Translations under genes and position numbers: made by a program | Shown: in pieces, positions 1 through 7,915 of the stretch | How positions within the stretch are numbered: the first letter of the stretch is position 1 | Layout: every line of letters begins with the position of its first letter | Assembly: GCA_022843325.1 (NCBI GenBank) | Contig: JALHNV010000010.1 | Location: 1 to 61,746, forward strand | DNA from: Pseudolabrys sp. | Lineage (GTDB): Bacteria; Pseudomonadota; Alphaproteobacteria; Rhizobiales; Xanthobacteraceae | Direction of reading: 5' to 3' | Length of the DNA stretch: 61,746 nt | Notes under the pieces: model-generated | What the model was told of the DNA's origin: nothing | Databases searched by the model: none | What the model saw: the letters and a program-made list of their open reading frames with translations, nothing else

Positions 1-1
1 G

Positions 2-130
2 CTCGTGCAGGAGGGGAAAACGGGCCTTGCCGCGATCGGCGTTGTGGCCTCCGTTGTGCTCTGGCTGCTCGCGGTATGGATCGGCTACCGTGCCGGCAGC
101 TACCTGAACCGCGCCAACGAGGAGGTGTAG
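2..130 (+). CDS. crcB: Fluoride exporter CrcB, C-terminal end (partial)
   Basis: Only the last 42 codons are in the window, ending at TAG 128-130. The fragment opens LVQEGKTG and runs into one hydrophobic helix followed by a short charged tail. This matches the end of CrcB/Fluc fluoride channels, where a LLQEG segment precedes the final transmembrane helix. CrcB exports fluoride through the inner membrane as a small dimeric channel. The gene converges on soxA with a single base between the two stop codons. The call rests on the short QEG motif and the topology, so it is moderate. Confidence 0.6.
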   Translation, partial: LVQEGKTGLAAIGVVASVVLWLLAVWIGYRAGSYLNRANEEV

Positions 131-131
131 G

Positions 132-929
132 TCACGGCCGCACCGCCGGTGTTTCCATCGGCATGCCGCGCGCGCGCCACATCAGATAGGTTTCCAGTTC
201 GACGTATTCCGGGGCGCCGTAGGCATAGTGCTCGGCGCGCATGCCGATCAGGCAGTTGCGCAGCCGCCGCTGCAACGAGCCGACGCTCTGCCACTCCAGA
301 CGGTAGAGCGGGTAACCGGTCGGATGGGCCTGCGGAATGACGATGCCGGCCAGCCGCTGACCGCGGTTGTCGTCGTGGCAATGGCCGCAGGCAAGATTAA
401 GCTGACCCTGGCGGCGGTTGTAGGTCTCGCGCCCGGCGTCGCGGAACGGCTCAAGCCGCGCGTCGTCCGGTGGCGCGATGGGCTGGCCGCGCGACTGCAG
501 GCCGACAAAGGCGGACAGCGCCAGCATGTCGCGGCTTTCGTAAGCCAATGGCTTGGCCTGCTGGCGCTCCTCCCGGCACAGATTGATGCGCTGCTCGATG
601 TTGACCGGACGCCCTGAGGCCGCGTCGAAGGCCGGATACCGCGCCGAGACGCCCTTCATGCTGGCGCGCGCATCGCCGTGGCAGTCGGCGCAGGAACGTC
701 CGGCACTGCCGGCCTTCGCGCTCCACAACGTTTCGCCATCGAGCACCGCCAGCATGCCGGGATTGGCGGTGTCGTCGTCCTGCATCGCCTTGGTCTCGCG
801 GCCGAGGTCGGCATAGCCGGACCGCCGTTCGTTCAGGGGAATTTCCGCGGAGGCGGTGACGATGGCCATGGCGGCCAGCACGGCGGCGGCCGGCGCCAGC
901 CGCCGCAGGCGGGCCCAGCCGGAGGTCAT
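132..929 (-). CDS. soxA: SoxA, diheme c-type cytochrome of the Sox thiosulfate system
   Basis: 265 residues. SoxA pairs with SoxX to join sulfur substrates oxidatively to the carrier SoxYZ in the periplasm. A signal peptide covers about residues 1-28. Two heme-binding CxxCH motifs are visible (CADCH near residue 80, CGHCH near 183), followed by RNCLIGMR near 225, which supplies the active-site cysteine ligated to the catalytic heme. The start overlaps the soxZ stop by 4 bp (ATGA), so translation is probably coupled. It is the last gene of the operon and abuts crcB. Two hemes rather than one suggests the diheme SoxA class. Confidence 0.93.
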   Translation of the reverse strand: MTSGWARLRRLAPAAAVLAAMAIVTASAEIPLNERRSGYADLGRETKAMQDDDTANPGMLAVLDGETLWSAKAGSAGRSCADCHGDARASMKGVSARYPAFDAASGRPVNIEQRINLCREERQQAKPLAYESRDMLALSAFVGLQSRGQPIAPPDDARLEPFRDAGRETYNRRQGQLNLACGHCHDDNRGQRLAGIVIPQAHPTGYPLYRLEWQSVGSLQRRLRNCLIGMRAEHYAYGAPEYVELETYLMWRARGMPMETPAVRP

Positions 930-1246
930 TCGACGACAATCTTCGCGGTCTCAGTCGCCGCGAAGCCGTTGTCGCCAGTCCATTTGAATTCGAATGTGCC
1001 GCTCTCGGTCGCTACCGTGTGGAAGGTGACGAAGGGGTTGGCGGAGATGGCGGGGTAAAGCTGGGCGGCGAAGATTTCCTCGCCGTTATAGCTGCACGTG
1101 AACAACGTCACGATGTCGCGCGGGATCGCCTCGCCGGTCTGGGTCCGGCGGAAGCCGGATTCCATGACATGCGAGATCAGCGTCTTGATCTCGATCACAT
1201 CGCCTTTGCGGGCCTTGGCCGGAACGTTGATGAGGGCGCGCGCCAT
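926..1246 (-). CDS. soxZ: SoxZ, sulfur-carrier scaffold protein
   Basis: 106 residues, starting at the ATG at 1246-1244, which shares one base with the soxY stop (TGATG). SoxZ is a small periplasmic immunoglobulin-like protein that forms the SoxYZ heterodimer and positions SoxY for the Sox enzymes. It has no signal peptide, as usual for SoxZ, which is co-exported with SoxY. The family pattern is clear: KARKGDVIEIKTLISH near the N-terminus, then HVMESGFRR, IPRDIV, and a beta-rich ANPFVTFHT...GTFEFKWTGDNG region. The length fits the family. Confidence 0.95.
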   Translation of the reverse strand: MARALINVPAKARKGDVIEIKTLISHVMESGFRRTQTGEAIPRDIVTLFTCSYNGEEIFAAQLYPAISANPFVTFHTVATESGTFEFKWTGDNGFAATETAKIVVE

Positions 1247-1722
1247 CAGATCACATCCTCCAGACAGGCGCCGAGCGTGATGATGACGTGGCCGGTCTCG
1301 GTCCAGAACGATCCGTCGCTCAGTTCGGCCACCGCGGTAATGGTCTGGGTGTCGGCCAGCCGCATACGGGTCGTGATGCCCGCCTTGCCGGCGCGCGGCC
1401 CGAGACGGACGCTGACGATGTTCGGCTGCGGGTTCTTCTCGCTGAAGACGTGGATCGCCTTGACGTAATCGGTGGCGGTCATCGGGCTGTCGACCGAGAC
1501 GCCCAGCGCCACCGTGTTGCCGTTCTCGCTCAGCGGCGGCACGTCGAGATGCACCCGGCCCTTGTTCAGCTTGGCGCCGCCCGTGACCTTGCGGATCGCC
1601 GCATTCAGCGCCACCGGATTGGCCTGCAATTGCGCCTGCGCCGGCCGCACGATCAAGGCGAGCCCGAGGCCGCCGGCGGCGGCGAGCATCTGGCGGCGGG
1701 TTGCTGAAGGCGTCTCGTTCAT
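1246..1722 (-). CDS. soxY: SoxY, sulfur-carrier protein with atypical C-terminus
   Basis: 158 residues. A Tat-type leader (RRQMLAAAGG..., cleavage after AQA near residue 31) is followed by the SoxY fold. SoxY carries the sulfur intermediate on a C-terminal cysteine, normally the swinging arm GGCGG at the very end. Here the chain ends LGACLEDVI: the cysteine is kept, but it is followed by five residues and the flexible Gly-Gly flank is reduced. Neighbours are soxX upstream (12 bp gap) and soxZ downstream (1-base overlap). The identity is secure from order and sequence. Whether the altered arm is fully functional cannot be read from the sequence. Confidence 0.9.
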   Translation of the reverse strand: MNETPSATRRQMLAAAGGLGLALIVRPAQAQLQANPVALNAAIRKVTGGAKLNKGRVHLDVPPLSENGNTVALGVSVDSPMTATDYVKAIHVFSEKNPQPNIVSVRLGPRAGKAGITTRMRLADTQTITAVAELSDGSFWTETGHVIITLGACLEDVI

Positions 1723-1734
1723 GCGGACCTCTGT

Positions 1735-2178
1735 CTACTGCCGAAGCGTCGTCAGATAAGCCACGGCATCCTCGATCTGCTCCGCCGTCAGGATCGGCTT
1801 GCCGCGCCAGGTGGCCCCCACCCGGGTCAGGCCGTCGACGCGATAATAGGACGGCATAATCGTTGCCGGATTGAGGCGGGAGGCATCGACCAGCCGCAGC
1901 CGGAGCTGGCCTTCGCTCCAGCGTGCGCCGGCGCCCGCGAGGTTGGGCGACAGGTCGCCCTGAAACCGTTCGTCCGGAAACGGACCTGAGTGGCACAAGA
2001 GGCAGGTGTTCTCGCGCTTCAGCACGATGGCGCGCCCGCGCTCTGCGTCGCCCGGCACCCCCGTCAGCGACGACGGAATGGCGTCGCCGACGACCTCATA
2101 CCGCTGCAGCGCCTCCTGCGCGGGCGCCGCCGTCATGACCAACACGTTCGCCAGCAAGGCCGTCAGCATGAATTTCAA
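1735..2178 (-). CDS. soxX: SoxX, monoheme c-type cytochrome
   Basis: 147 residues with an N-terminal signal peptide (about residues 1-20). It has one CLLCH heme site near residue 60 and a likely axial methionine in NPATIMPSYYR near 107, both typical of SoxX. SoxX accepts electrons from SoxA in the SoxAX complex. The start overlaps the end of the flavoprotein gene by 4 bp (ATGA). The short length and single heme fit the family. Confidence 0.93.
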   Translation of the reverse strand: MKFMLTALLANVLVMTAAPAQEALQRYEVVGDAIPSSLTGVPGDAERGRAIVLKRENTCLLCHSGPFPDERFQGDLSPNLAGAGARWSEGQLRLRLVDASRLNPATIMPSYYRVDGLTRVGATWRGKPILTAEQIEDAVAYLTTLRQ

Positions 2179-3446
2179 CCGAACACCTCGGTGGTGATGG
2201 TCCTGTACCAGGCCTCGGCATAAACTGCCTCGGCGGCCCTGACATCGGCGGTCGCGTCCAGCGGGCTGACGCCCCCCGAGCCCTTCACCTCCGCCAGCAT
2301 GTCCTTCGCCGGCGCATAGACCCCGGCGACGCTGATGCCATAATCGGGCGCCACCAAACTATAACAGGTGTTGATCAGCCGCGGTTCCTGCGGTTTGGCG
2401 CCGGTCAGCAGCTTGGCCACCGCGGCGGCGCAGACCTTGGCCTGCGCATTGGCGGAAAAGGCGGATTTCGGCATGGCGCCGGCGATGGTGGCGTCGCCGA
2501 CGACATGGATGCCGGGCACCAGCACCGACTCGAAGGTCACCGGATCGATCGGACACCAGCCGGTCTGGTTGGCGACGCCGGCGATCTCGGCGATGCGCCC
2601 CGCCTTCTGCGGCGGGATCACGTTGGCGACCTGGGCGGCCTGTTTGCCGAAGTCGGTCGCCAGGGTGTTGGTGGCGGGATCGACGGAGGTCACCTTGCCG
2701 CCGGCCGACAGCGACACCCATTCGAGATGGTCGGGATACAGCTCTTTCCAGGCGTTCTGGAACAGCCGTTGCTTGGAAAACTGGTCCTTGGCGTCGAGGA
2801 CGATCAGTTTCGACTTCGGTTTGCTGGTCTTGAGATAATGCGCGATCAGGCTGGCGCGCTCGTAAGGACCGGGCGGGCAGCGGAACGGATTGGCCGGCAC
2901 CGACATCACCACCACGCCGCCGTCGTCCATGGCGACGAGCTGGTCGCGCAGGAGCGTCGTCTGGTCGCCAGCGCGCCAGGCGTGGGGCATTTTCGCCGCC
3001 GCGGCTTCGTCATATCCCGGCAGCGCGCCCCAGCGGATGTCGATTCCGGGCGCCAGCACCAGCCGGTCATAAGGCAGCGTTATGCCGCCCAGCCGCACTG
3101 TGCGACTTGTGGCGTTGACGGCGGTGGCGGTGTCGATGACGACGTTGACGCCGGCGGCGCGCAGCTTGTCGTAGCCGAACTGCTGCGCCTTGAGATCGCG
3201 CAGGCCGCCGATGACGGCATTACTGAACGGACAGGCGGTGAAGGTCGCGTTCGATTCGATCAGCGTGACGTGGATCTTCGGATCGATACTTCTCAACTCA
3301 CGGGCGACGCTGGCGCCGCCAAAGCCGCCGCCAATCACCAGCACGCGCGGCGCCTTCTGCGCCAGCGCCGGCAAGGGGAACGCCGCCGCCGCGGCCAGCG
3401 CGGCTGAACTGCGGAGGAAACGTCGGCGGCTGTGAGCAGTCGTCAC
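2175..3446 (-). CDS. soxF: Flavocytochrome c sulfide dehydrogenase, FAD subunit (SoxF/FccB)
   Basis: 423 residues. A Tat leader (SRRRFLRSSAA) precedes a Rossmann FAD motif VIGGGFGG near residue 38. Redox-active cysteines of the FCSD family are visible in TACPFSN and in QTGWCPIDP. The protein oxidises sulfide to sulfur in the periplasm and passes electrons to a partner cytochrome c, here most likely the gene immediately upstream (9 bp gap). A late VVGDATIAGAMPKS segment is the second FAD-contacting region. Sulfide:quinone reductase is the alternative family, but the Tat leader, the cysteine pattern and the adjacent cytochrome favour FCSD. Confidence 0.9.
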   Translation of the reverse strand: MTTAHSRRRFLRSSAALAAAAAFPLPALAQKAPRVLVIGGGFGGASVARELRSIDPKIHVTLIESNATFTACPFSNAVIGGLRDLKAQQFGYDKLRAAGVNVVIDTATAVNATSRTVRLGGITLPYDRLVLAPGIDIRWGALPGYDEAAAAKMPHAWRAGDQTTLLRDQLVAMDDGGVVVMSVPANPFRCPPGPYERASLIAHYLKTSKPKSKLIVLDAKDQFSKQRLFQNAWKELYPDHLEWVSLSAGGKVTSVDPATNTLATDFGKQAAQVANVIPPQKAGRIAEIAGVANQTGWCPIDPVTFESVLVPGIHVVGDATIAGAMPKSAFSANAQAKVCAAAVAKLLTGAKPQEPRLINTCYSLVAPDYGISVAGVYAPAKDMLAEVKGSGGVSPLDATADVRAAEAVYAEAWYRTITTEVFG

Positions 3447-3455
3447 CGCGTCCCC

Positions 3456-3746
3456 CTATTTCTGCGCCGCGAGCCAGTCGGCGATCAGCCGCGTCTCGTC
3501 GTCGGTGAAACCCTTGGCGATGCGGTCCATCACCGTCGCCGGACGTTCGCCGGAGCGGAATGCCACCATGGCGGCGACAGTTTCGCCGGCATCGCGACCC
3601 TGGAGTTTCGGGACCGGCGTGTCCGCCGTGGCGCTGCTGCCATGACAACCGGAACACGCCGTCGCTCCCGGCGGCGGATCGGCGGCGTTGGCCGCGACCG
3701 GCAACAGGACGAGTGCCCCCACAGCAATGGCGGACATCGCCTTCAT
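3456..3746 (-). CDS. Monoheme cytochrome c, probable FCSD electron acceptor (SoxE/FccA-like)
   Basis: 96 residues from MKAMSAIAVG. The frame stays open further upstream, but the sequence there lacks a signal peptide, whereas this start gives one ending at ANAA near residue 21. One heme motif, CSGCH, sits at residues 31-35. There is a possible axial Met later (ATVMDRIAKGF). Position directly before the sulfide dehydrogenase flavoprotein suggests it is the cytochrome subunit. It is about half the size of diheme FccA, so a monoheme SoxE-type partner is the better description. Confidence 0.8.
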   Translation of the reverse strand: MKAMSAIAVGALVLLPVAANAADPPPGATACSGCHGSSATADTPVPKLQGRDAGETVAAMVAFRSGERPATVMDRIAKGFTDDETRLIADWLAAQK

Positions 3747-3801
3747 CGCAGTCCCCGGAAAAAAGAGACCGGCAGCCAAACGGCCGCCGGTCCCAAGGTT
3801 G

Positions 3802-5988
3802 TCACGCCAGTTCAAGATTGTGGTTCTTGAGCGGGAAGGACCGAACGCGCTTGCCGGTCGCCGCCGCATAGGCATTCAGCACCGCCGGCGCCGCCACGCA
3901 GATGGTCGGCTCGCCGACGCCGCCCCACGGTCCGTCGCCGCCCGCCGGCATGATGATCGACTCCACTTTCGGCATCTGCGCGATCCGCATCGAGTCGTAG
4001 CTGTCGAAATTCAGCTCGACGATGCGGCCGTCCTTGACCGTGCACTCCTGATAGAACAGCGCCGACAGGCCGTAGACGAACGATCCAGCGACCTGGCGAT
4101 CGATCTGCGATGGATTAACCGCATAGGTCGGATCGGTGGCCGCGACGATGCGGTGCACCTTGATCTTGTTGCCGGTCACCGAGACTTCCGCCGCCGCCGC
4201 CACATAGGCGCCGAATGCCTTCATGTGCGACAGCCCGCGGAAGAGGCCTTGCGGCGCCGGCTTGCCCCAGCCGACCCGTTCGGCGACGGCATTGAGCACG
4301 GCAAGGTTTCGCGGATGCTGGCCCAGCAGCTTGCGTCGGAATTCCAGTGCATCCTGGCCCGCCGCGGTGGCGAGTTCGTCCATGAAGCATTCGAGGAAGA
4401 TGCAGTTCTGGTTGATGTTGACGCCGCGCCAGAAGCCCGGCGGCACATGCGGATTGCGCATCGCATGATCGATCAGAAGGTTCGGGATGGTGTAACCGAA
4501 GGCATGCTCGCCGGAGTCGGCGACGCCCTGGAACACCAGCGGATCGCGGCCCTTCTGTTGCTCGACGATCTGCGGCCGGACCGCCGCAAGAATTGACTGC
4601 CCCGATAGCCGCATGTGCAGACCGGTCAGGTTGTTGTCCTTGTCGAGCGCGCCAACCAGCTTGCACTGCATGACCGGGTGGAAGCGGCCCTGCGCCATGT
4701 CCTCCTCGCGCGACCACAGCAGCTTGACCGGCGTGCCGGGCATTTCCTTGGCGATGATGACCGCCTGGTGCACGTAGTCCTGGAACGCGCCGCGCCGGCC
4801 GAAGCCGCCGCCGAGGTCAAGCTTGTAGACCTCGCACTTGTCGGCCGGCAGGCCAGAGGCGGCGAGCACCGCAGCGAATGACGCCTCGCCGTCCTGCGTC
4901 GGCACCCAGACCTCGCATTTGTCCGCCGTGTAGCGCGCGGTGGCGTTCATCGGCTCCATGCAGACATGGTTCTGGTACGGATAGGCGTAGACCGCCTCGA
5001 CCTTCTTGGCCGCGCCGGCCAGCGCCGCCTTGATGTCCCCGTTTTGATTGCCGACGAAGGCCTGCTCGGCATCGAGCCCAGCCTTCAGGGTTTCCGCGAT
5101 CATGTCACTCGAGACCTTGGCGTGCGCACCTTCGTCCCAGACGATCGGCAGCGCGTCGAGCGCGGTCTTGGCCTGCCACCATGTATCGGCCACAACGGCG
5201 ACCGCCGTGTCGCCGACCTTCATGACCTTTTTCACGCCCTTCATGCCGCTCACCTTGGCGGCATCGAAGCTCTTCACCTTGCCGCCGAACACCGGCGATT
5301 CCTTGATCGCGGCGTTGACCATGCCGGGCAGCGTGAGGTCGAAGCCGTAGACCTGCTTGCCGGTCACCTTGTCGACGATGCCGAAACGCTTGATCGGCTT
5401 GCCGGCAATCTTCCAATCCTTCGGATCCTTCAGCTTCGGCTTGTCCGGCACCGGCAGCTTGGCCGCCGCTTCGGCGACCTTGCCGAAGGTGGTGCTGCGG
5501 TTGCCGGGCCCAGTGATGACGCTGTTGGCAGCCGAGCATTGCTCAACAGGGACTTTCCATTCCGTGGCCGCGGCCTGCAGCAGCATCATGCGGGCCGACG
5601 CGCCGCCCTGGCGCACGTATTCATGCGACTCGCGGATGCCGCGGCTGCCGCCGGTCGAGTACGACCCCCAGGCGCGCTTGCGGGCAACATTCTGACCGGG
5701 CGTCGGATATTCGTAGGACACCTTGGACCAGTCGCACTCCAGTTCCTCGGCGACCAGCTGCGCCAGGCCGGTGATCGTGCCCTGCCCCATCTCCGAGCGG
5801 GCGATGCGGATGACGACGCTGTCGTCGGGCTTGACGACGACCCATACACCCAGTTCGGGGCCATTGCCGGTGGCCAGCGCGGACACCGGCCCGCCGAACG
5901 GCAGGTCGAAGCCGATAGCGAGCCCGCCGCCGACCGCAGCACTGCCGATGACGAAGGTGCGGCGATTGATTTTCGGAACGACATTCAT
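3802..5988 (-). CDS. Molybdopterin-binding large subunit, isoquinoline 1-oxidoreductase (IorB) type
   Basis: 728 residues from the ATG at 5988, preceded by GGGGAGG. A longer in-frame start at 6057 lacks this site and would displace the Tat leader (NRRTFVIGSAAVGG). The Tat leader marks the IorB-like periplasmic branch of xanthine-dehydrogenase family proteins. Mo-pterin contacts include GGGFGRRG near residue 396, and the catalytic glutamate lies in GPWGGVGEP near 690. Known relatives hydroxylate N-heterocycles or oxidise aldehydes. The substrate here is unknown. It follows the 2Fe-2S gene by 14 bp and precedes the Sox cytochrome by 55 bp on the same strand, so it probably heads the sox transcript. 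Confidence 0.88.
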   Translation of the reverse strand: MNVVPKINRRTFVIGSAAVGGGLAIGFDLPFGGPVSALATGNGPELGVWVVVKPDDSVVIRIARSEMGQGTITGLAQLVAEELECDWSKVSYEYPTPGQNVARKRAWGSYSTGGSRGIRESHEYVRQGGASARMMLLQAAATEWKVPVEQCSAANSVITGPGNRSTTFGKVAEAAAKLPVPDKPKLKDPKDWKIAGKPIKRFGIVDKVTGKQVYGFDLTLPGMVNAAIKESPVFGGKVKSFDAAKVSGMKGVKKVMKVGDTAVAVVADTWWQAKTALDALPIVWDEGAHAKVSSDMIAETLKAGLDAEQAFVGNQNGDIKAALAGAAKKVEAVYAYPYQNHVCMEPMNATARYTADKCEVWVPTQDGEASFAAVLAASGLPADKCEVYKLDLGGGFGRRGAFQDYVHQAVIIAKEMPGTPVKLLWSREEDMAQGRFHPVMQCKLVGALDKDNNLTGLHMRLSGQSILAAVRPQIVEQQKGRDPLVFQGVADSGEHAFGYTIPNLLIDHAMRNPHVPPGFWRGVNINQNCIFLECFMDELATAAGQDALEFRRKLLGQHPRNLAVLNAVAERVGWGKPAPQGLFRGLSHMKAFGAYVAAAAEVSVTGNKIKVHRIVAATDPTYAVNPSQIDRQVAGSFVYGLSALFYQECTVKDGRIVELNFDSYDSMRIAQMPKVESIIMPAGGDGPWGGVGEPTICVAAPAVLNAYAAATGKRVRSFPLKNHNLELA

Positions 5989-6002
5989 GGCTGCCTCCCC
6001 GA

Positions 6003-6452
6003 TCACGCGTTCGCGGCGGCGTGGATCGCCGCGCGTACTTGTTGGAAGGTGCCGCACCGGCAGATGTTGGTGATGGCATTGTCAATGTCGGCGTCCGTCG
6101 GCTTCGGCGTGTTCTTCAGCAATTCCGCCGCGGCCATGATCATGCCGCTCTGGCAATAGCCGCATTGCGGGACTTCGTGCGCAATCCAGGCCTGCTGCAC
6201 CCGATGCAACGTGCCGTTCTGCGCAAGACCCTCGATGGTGGTGATTTGCTTGCCGACCGCGTCACTCACCGCCATGGCGCAGGAACGCGTTGCGACCCCG
6301 TCGACGTGGACCGTGCAGGCGCCGCACATCGCAATGCCGCAGCCATATTTGGTGCCGGTGAGGCCGACGTTCTCGCGGATCGCCCAGAGCAGCGGCGTGG
6401 TGGGATCCACGTCAACATCGTGAGTTTTTCCGTTGATGGTCAGGCGCGCCAT
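6003..6452 (-). CDS. 2Fe-2S small subunit of molybdenum hydroxylase (IorA type)
   Basis: 149 residues from the ATG at 6452, preceded by GGGAGAG. The N-terminal plant-type ferredoxin cluster ligands are in [11 protein letters not shown] (residues 36-46). The C-terminal cluster ligands are in CGYCQSG and NICRCGTF. There is no export signal, as usual: the small subunit is carried with the Tat-bearing large subunit. It delivers electrons from the Mo centre to an acceptor, which in Tat-exported IorAB enzymes is normally a cytochrome. First gene of the likely ior-sox transcript. Confidence 0.9.
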   Translation of the reverse strand: MARLTINGKTHDVDVDPTTPLLWAIRENVGLTGTKYGCGIAMCGACTVHVDGVATRSCAMAVSDAVGKQITTIEGLAQNGTLHRVQQAWIAHEVPQCGYCQSGMIMAAAELLKNTPKPTDADIDNAITNICRCGTFQQVRAAIHAAANA

Positions 6453-6796
6453 ATGTCTCTCCCTGGTCGAGTTTTCCGGGCCTCTTGCGAGCGGGCCTTT
6501 GAAATTCGGATGCGCAACTCTAATGAGAATATTTCTAATCAACAATCCGGTTTTTTGAGGCGTGCGACTGTCACGCGTGCGGCGGCGCAAAAACTCTTTC
6601 GCCATGAATTTCAGGCCACCCGCACTGCGGCATGGCGAGGATGGCACCGGCAGCCGCCTTGAATTGAAGAGAATGTGATGATCGGCCGCAGTGGCTTGCC
6701 AAAGGGCATGACCGCCAGGCCATAAGCGCACCAGCGGGCGTCATAACCGCGAATGACTAACGCGGACGCCGGAAAGTGGGCAGTGGTGTTGGGCAA
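6453..6796. other. Intergenic region upstream of the ior-sox transcript
   Basis: No credible gene. An AT-rich patch at about 6518-6556 interrupts otherwise GC-rich sequence. On the minus strand it contains TTGTTG and, 17 bp on, TAGAGT, a weak promoter candidate for the ior-sox operon. I see no strong operator. Confidence 0.35.
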
Positions 6797-6800
6797 ATAA

Positions 6801-6830
6801 AAAAGCCGGCGCGATGAACGCGCCGGCTTT
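6801..6830 (-). terminator. Rho-independent terminator of the acetamidase gene
   Basis: A perfect 10-bp stem (AGCCGGCGCG and CGCGCCGGCT, loop ATGAA) is followed on the minus strand by TTTTTTATTT. It lies 28 bp beyond the stop of the acetamidase-family gene that ends at 6858, and it isolates that gene from the ior-sox promoter. Confidence 0.85.
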
Positions 6831-6857
6831 CCGGCAAGGGTGCAGGCGAACGCCTAT

Positions 6858-7817
6858 TCACTTTACCAAAATGCTCTTTGCGAGCATCGCGTGCACACCT
6901 TTGACGTTATTCACGGTCTGCGTGACGTGCAGATCGCAAGCGAAGCTACACAGGGCATAAGCTTCGTCTTTGTGCATACCGGTCATGCTGACGATCCAGG
7001 CGATCATTTCCTTCAAGGCCTGGCGTGCCGCATCGTCCAGATCCGTGTCGAGACCGAAAGCGATATAATGCGTCGGCGTCTCCGCGCGCGGCATTTTCCA
7101 GCCGAGATCCTTGCGAACGGTAAACTCGAAGGTACCCGCCAAAGCGGTTTCGATGGCCGTGCCGTCAACTTCACCGTCGCCTTGTGCGCCGTGACCGTCT
7201 CCGGTCGAGAACAATGCGCCTTCATTCCACACGGGCAGATATATCGTGCTGCCCGCGGTCAGTTCCTTGCAATCGAGATTGCCGCCGAACTCACGCGGTT
7301 CTTTGCTGTTCTGCCGGCCGAAGGTCGCCGCCGGCGCAACGGCGAGTTGCCCGAAAAACGGCGCCAGCGGAACCTTGTATCCCGACGGCAAGATCGCAAC
7401 ATTCGCTTTCAGATCCAGCGGAATGTGGGTCAGGCGCATGTAGGGAAAGTCTTCGGGGATCGTTCCCATGTAGCCACGAAAGAGGTTCCAACCCCAGTTC
7501 TGGCGAATCTTGATATCGTGAATTTTCACCTCGAGGACATCGCCGATCTTCGCATCCCGCACGAAGATGGGACCCGTAAAGATATGGGTGCCCGACCCCT
7601 TCTTCACCTTTGAATGAATCTCGGTGATGTCGGGCAGAACATCCATGCCGCTGTCCTTCGGCGGCATCCATTCCGGGGTACAGGTGACGCATTCGATCGT
7701 CACGCGCTCGCCTGAATCGATCGTCAGCGCGGGCTCAATCGCCGCGTCGAGATAGCCCCAATGCACCGTTTCAGGAGTCGCTTTTAACACTTTCGTGTTT
7801 GTTGTTTCTGTTTTCAT
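6858..7817 (-). CDS. Acetamidase/formamidase family protein, copy 1
   Basis: 319 residues from the ATG at 7817, which has AAAGGAGTT in front. FmdA/AmdA family enzymes hydrolyse formamide or short amides to ammonia and the acid in the cytoplasm. Family features visible are HWGYLDAAIEP near the N-terminus, GTHIFTGPIFVRDAKIGDVLEVKI, the FGRQNSKEPREFGGNLDCKEL block, and the metal-site-like STGDGHGAQGDGEV. A second copy at 12790-13758 keeps nearly all of these blocks, with many substitutions between them. It sits 98 bp downstream of a deacetylase-like gene, with a long hairpin between. Confidence 0.88.
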   Translation of the reverse strand: MKTETTNTKVLKATPETVHWGYLDAAIEPALTIDSGERVTIECVTCTPEWMPPKDSGMDVLPDITEIHSKVKKGSGTHIFTGPIFVRDAKIGDVLEVKIHDIKIRQNWGWNLFRGYMGTIPEDFPYMRLTHIPLDLKANVAILPSGYKVPLAPFFGQLAVAPAATFGRQNSKEPREFGGNLDCKELTAGSTIYLPVWNEGALFSTGDGHGAQGDGEVDGTAIETALAGTFEFTVRKDLGWKMPRAETPTHYIAFGLDTDLDDAARQALKEMIAWIVSMTGMHKDEAYALCSFACDLHVTQTVNNVKGVHAMLAKSILVK

Positions 7818-7855
7818 TGGCAACTCCTTTTGTAACATGCTCGCTTGCCCGAACG

Positions 7856-7893
7856 CGCCACAACAACCCACGCGTACGTGCGTTGTTGTGGCG
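7856..7893. other. Long intercistronic hairpin
   Basis: Arms CGCCACAACAAC (7856-7867) and GTTGTTGTGGCG (7882-7893) pair perfectly over 12 bp. A further 4 bp pair inside after one mismatch, around loop CGTA. It lies between two minus-strand genes. There is no U-tract on either side, so it may stabilise mRNA, attenuate, or be an operator. Confidence 0.6.
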
Positions 7894-7915
7894 GCGTCCA
7901 GTTCGTTCTGTTGGC

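Noticed and set aside
6453-6731. N-terminal extension of the 2Fe-2S subunit
   Set aside because: The frame is open 93 codons upstream, but the sequence lacks family similarity and the ATG at 6452 has a proper ribosome site.
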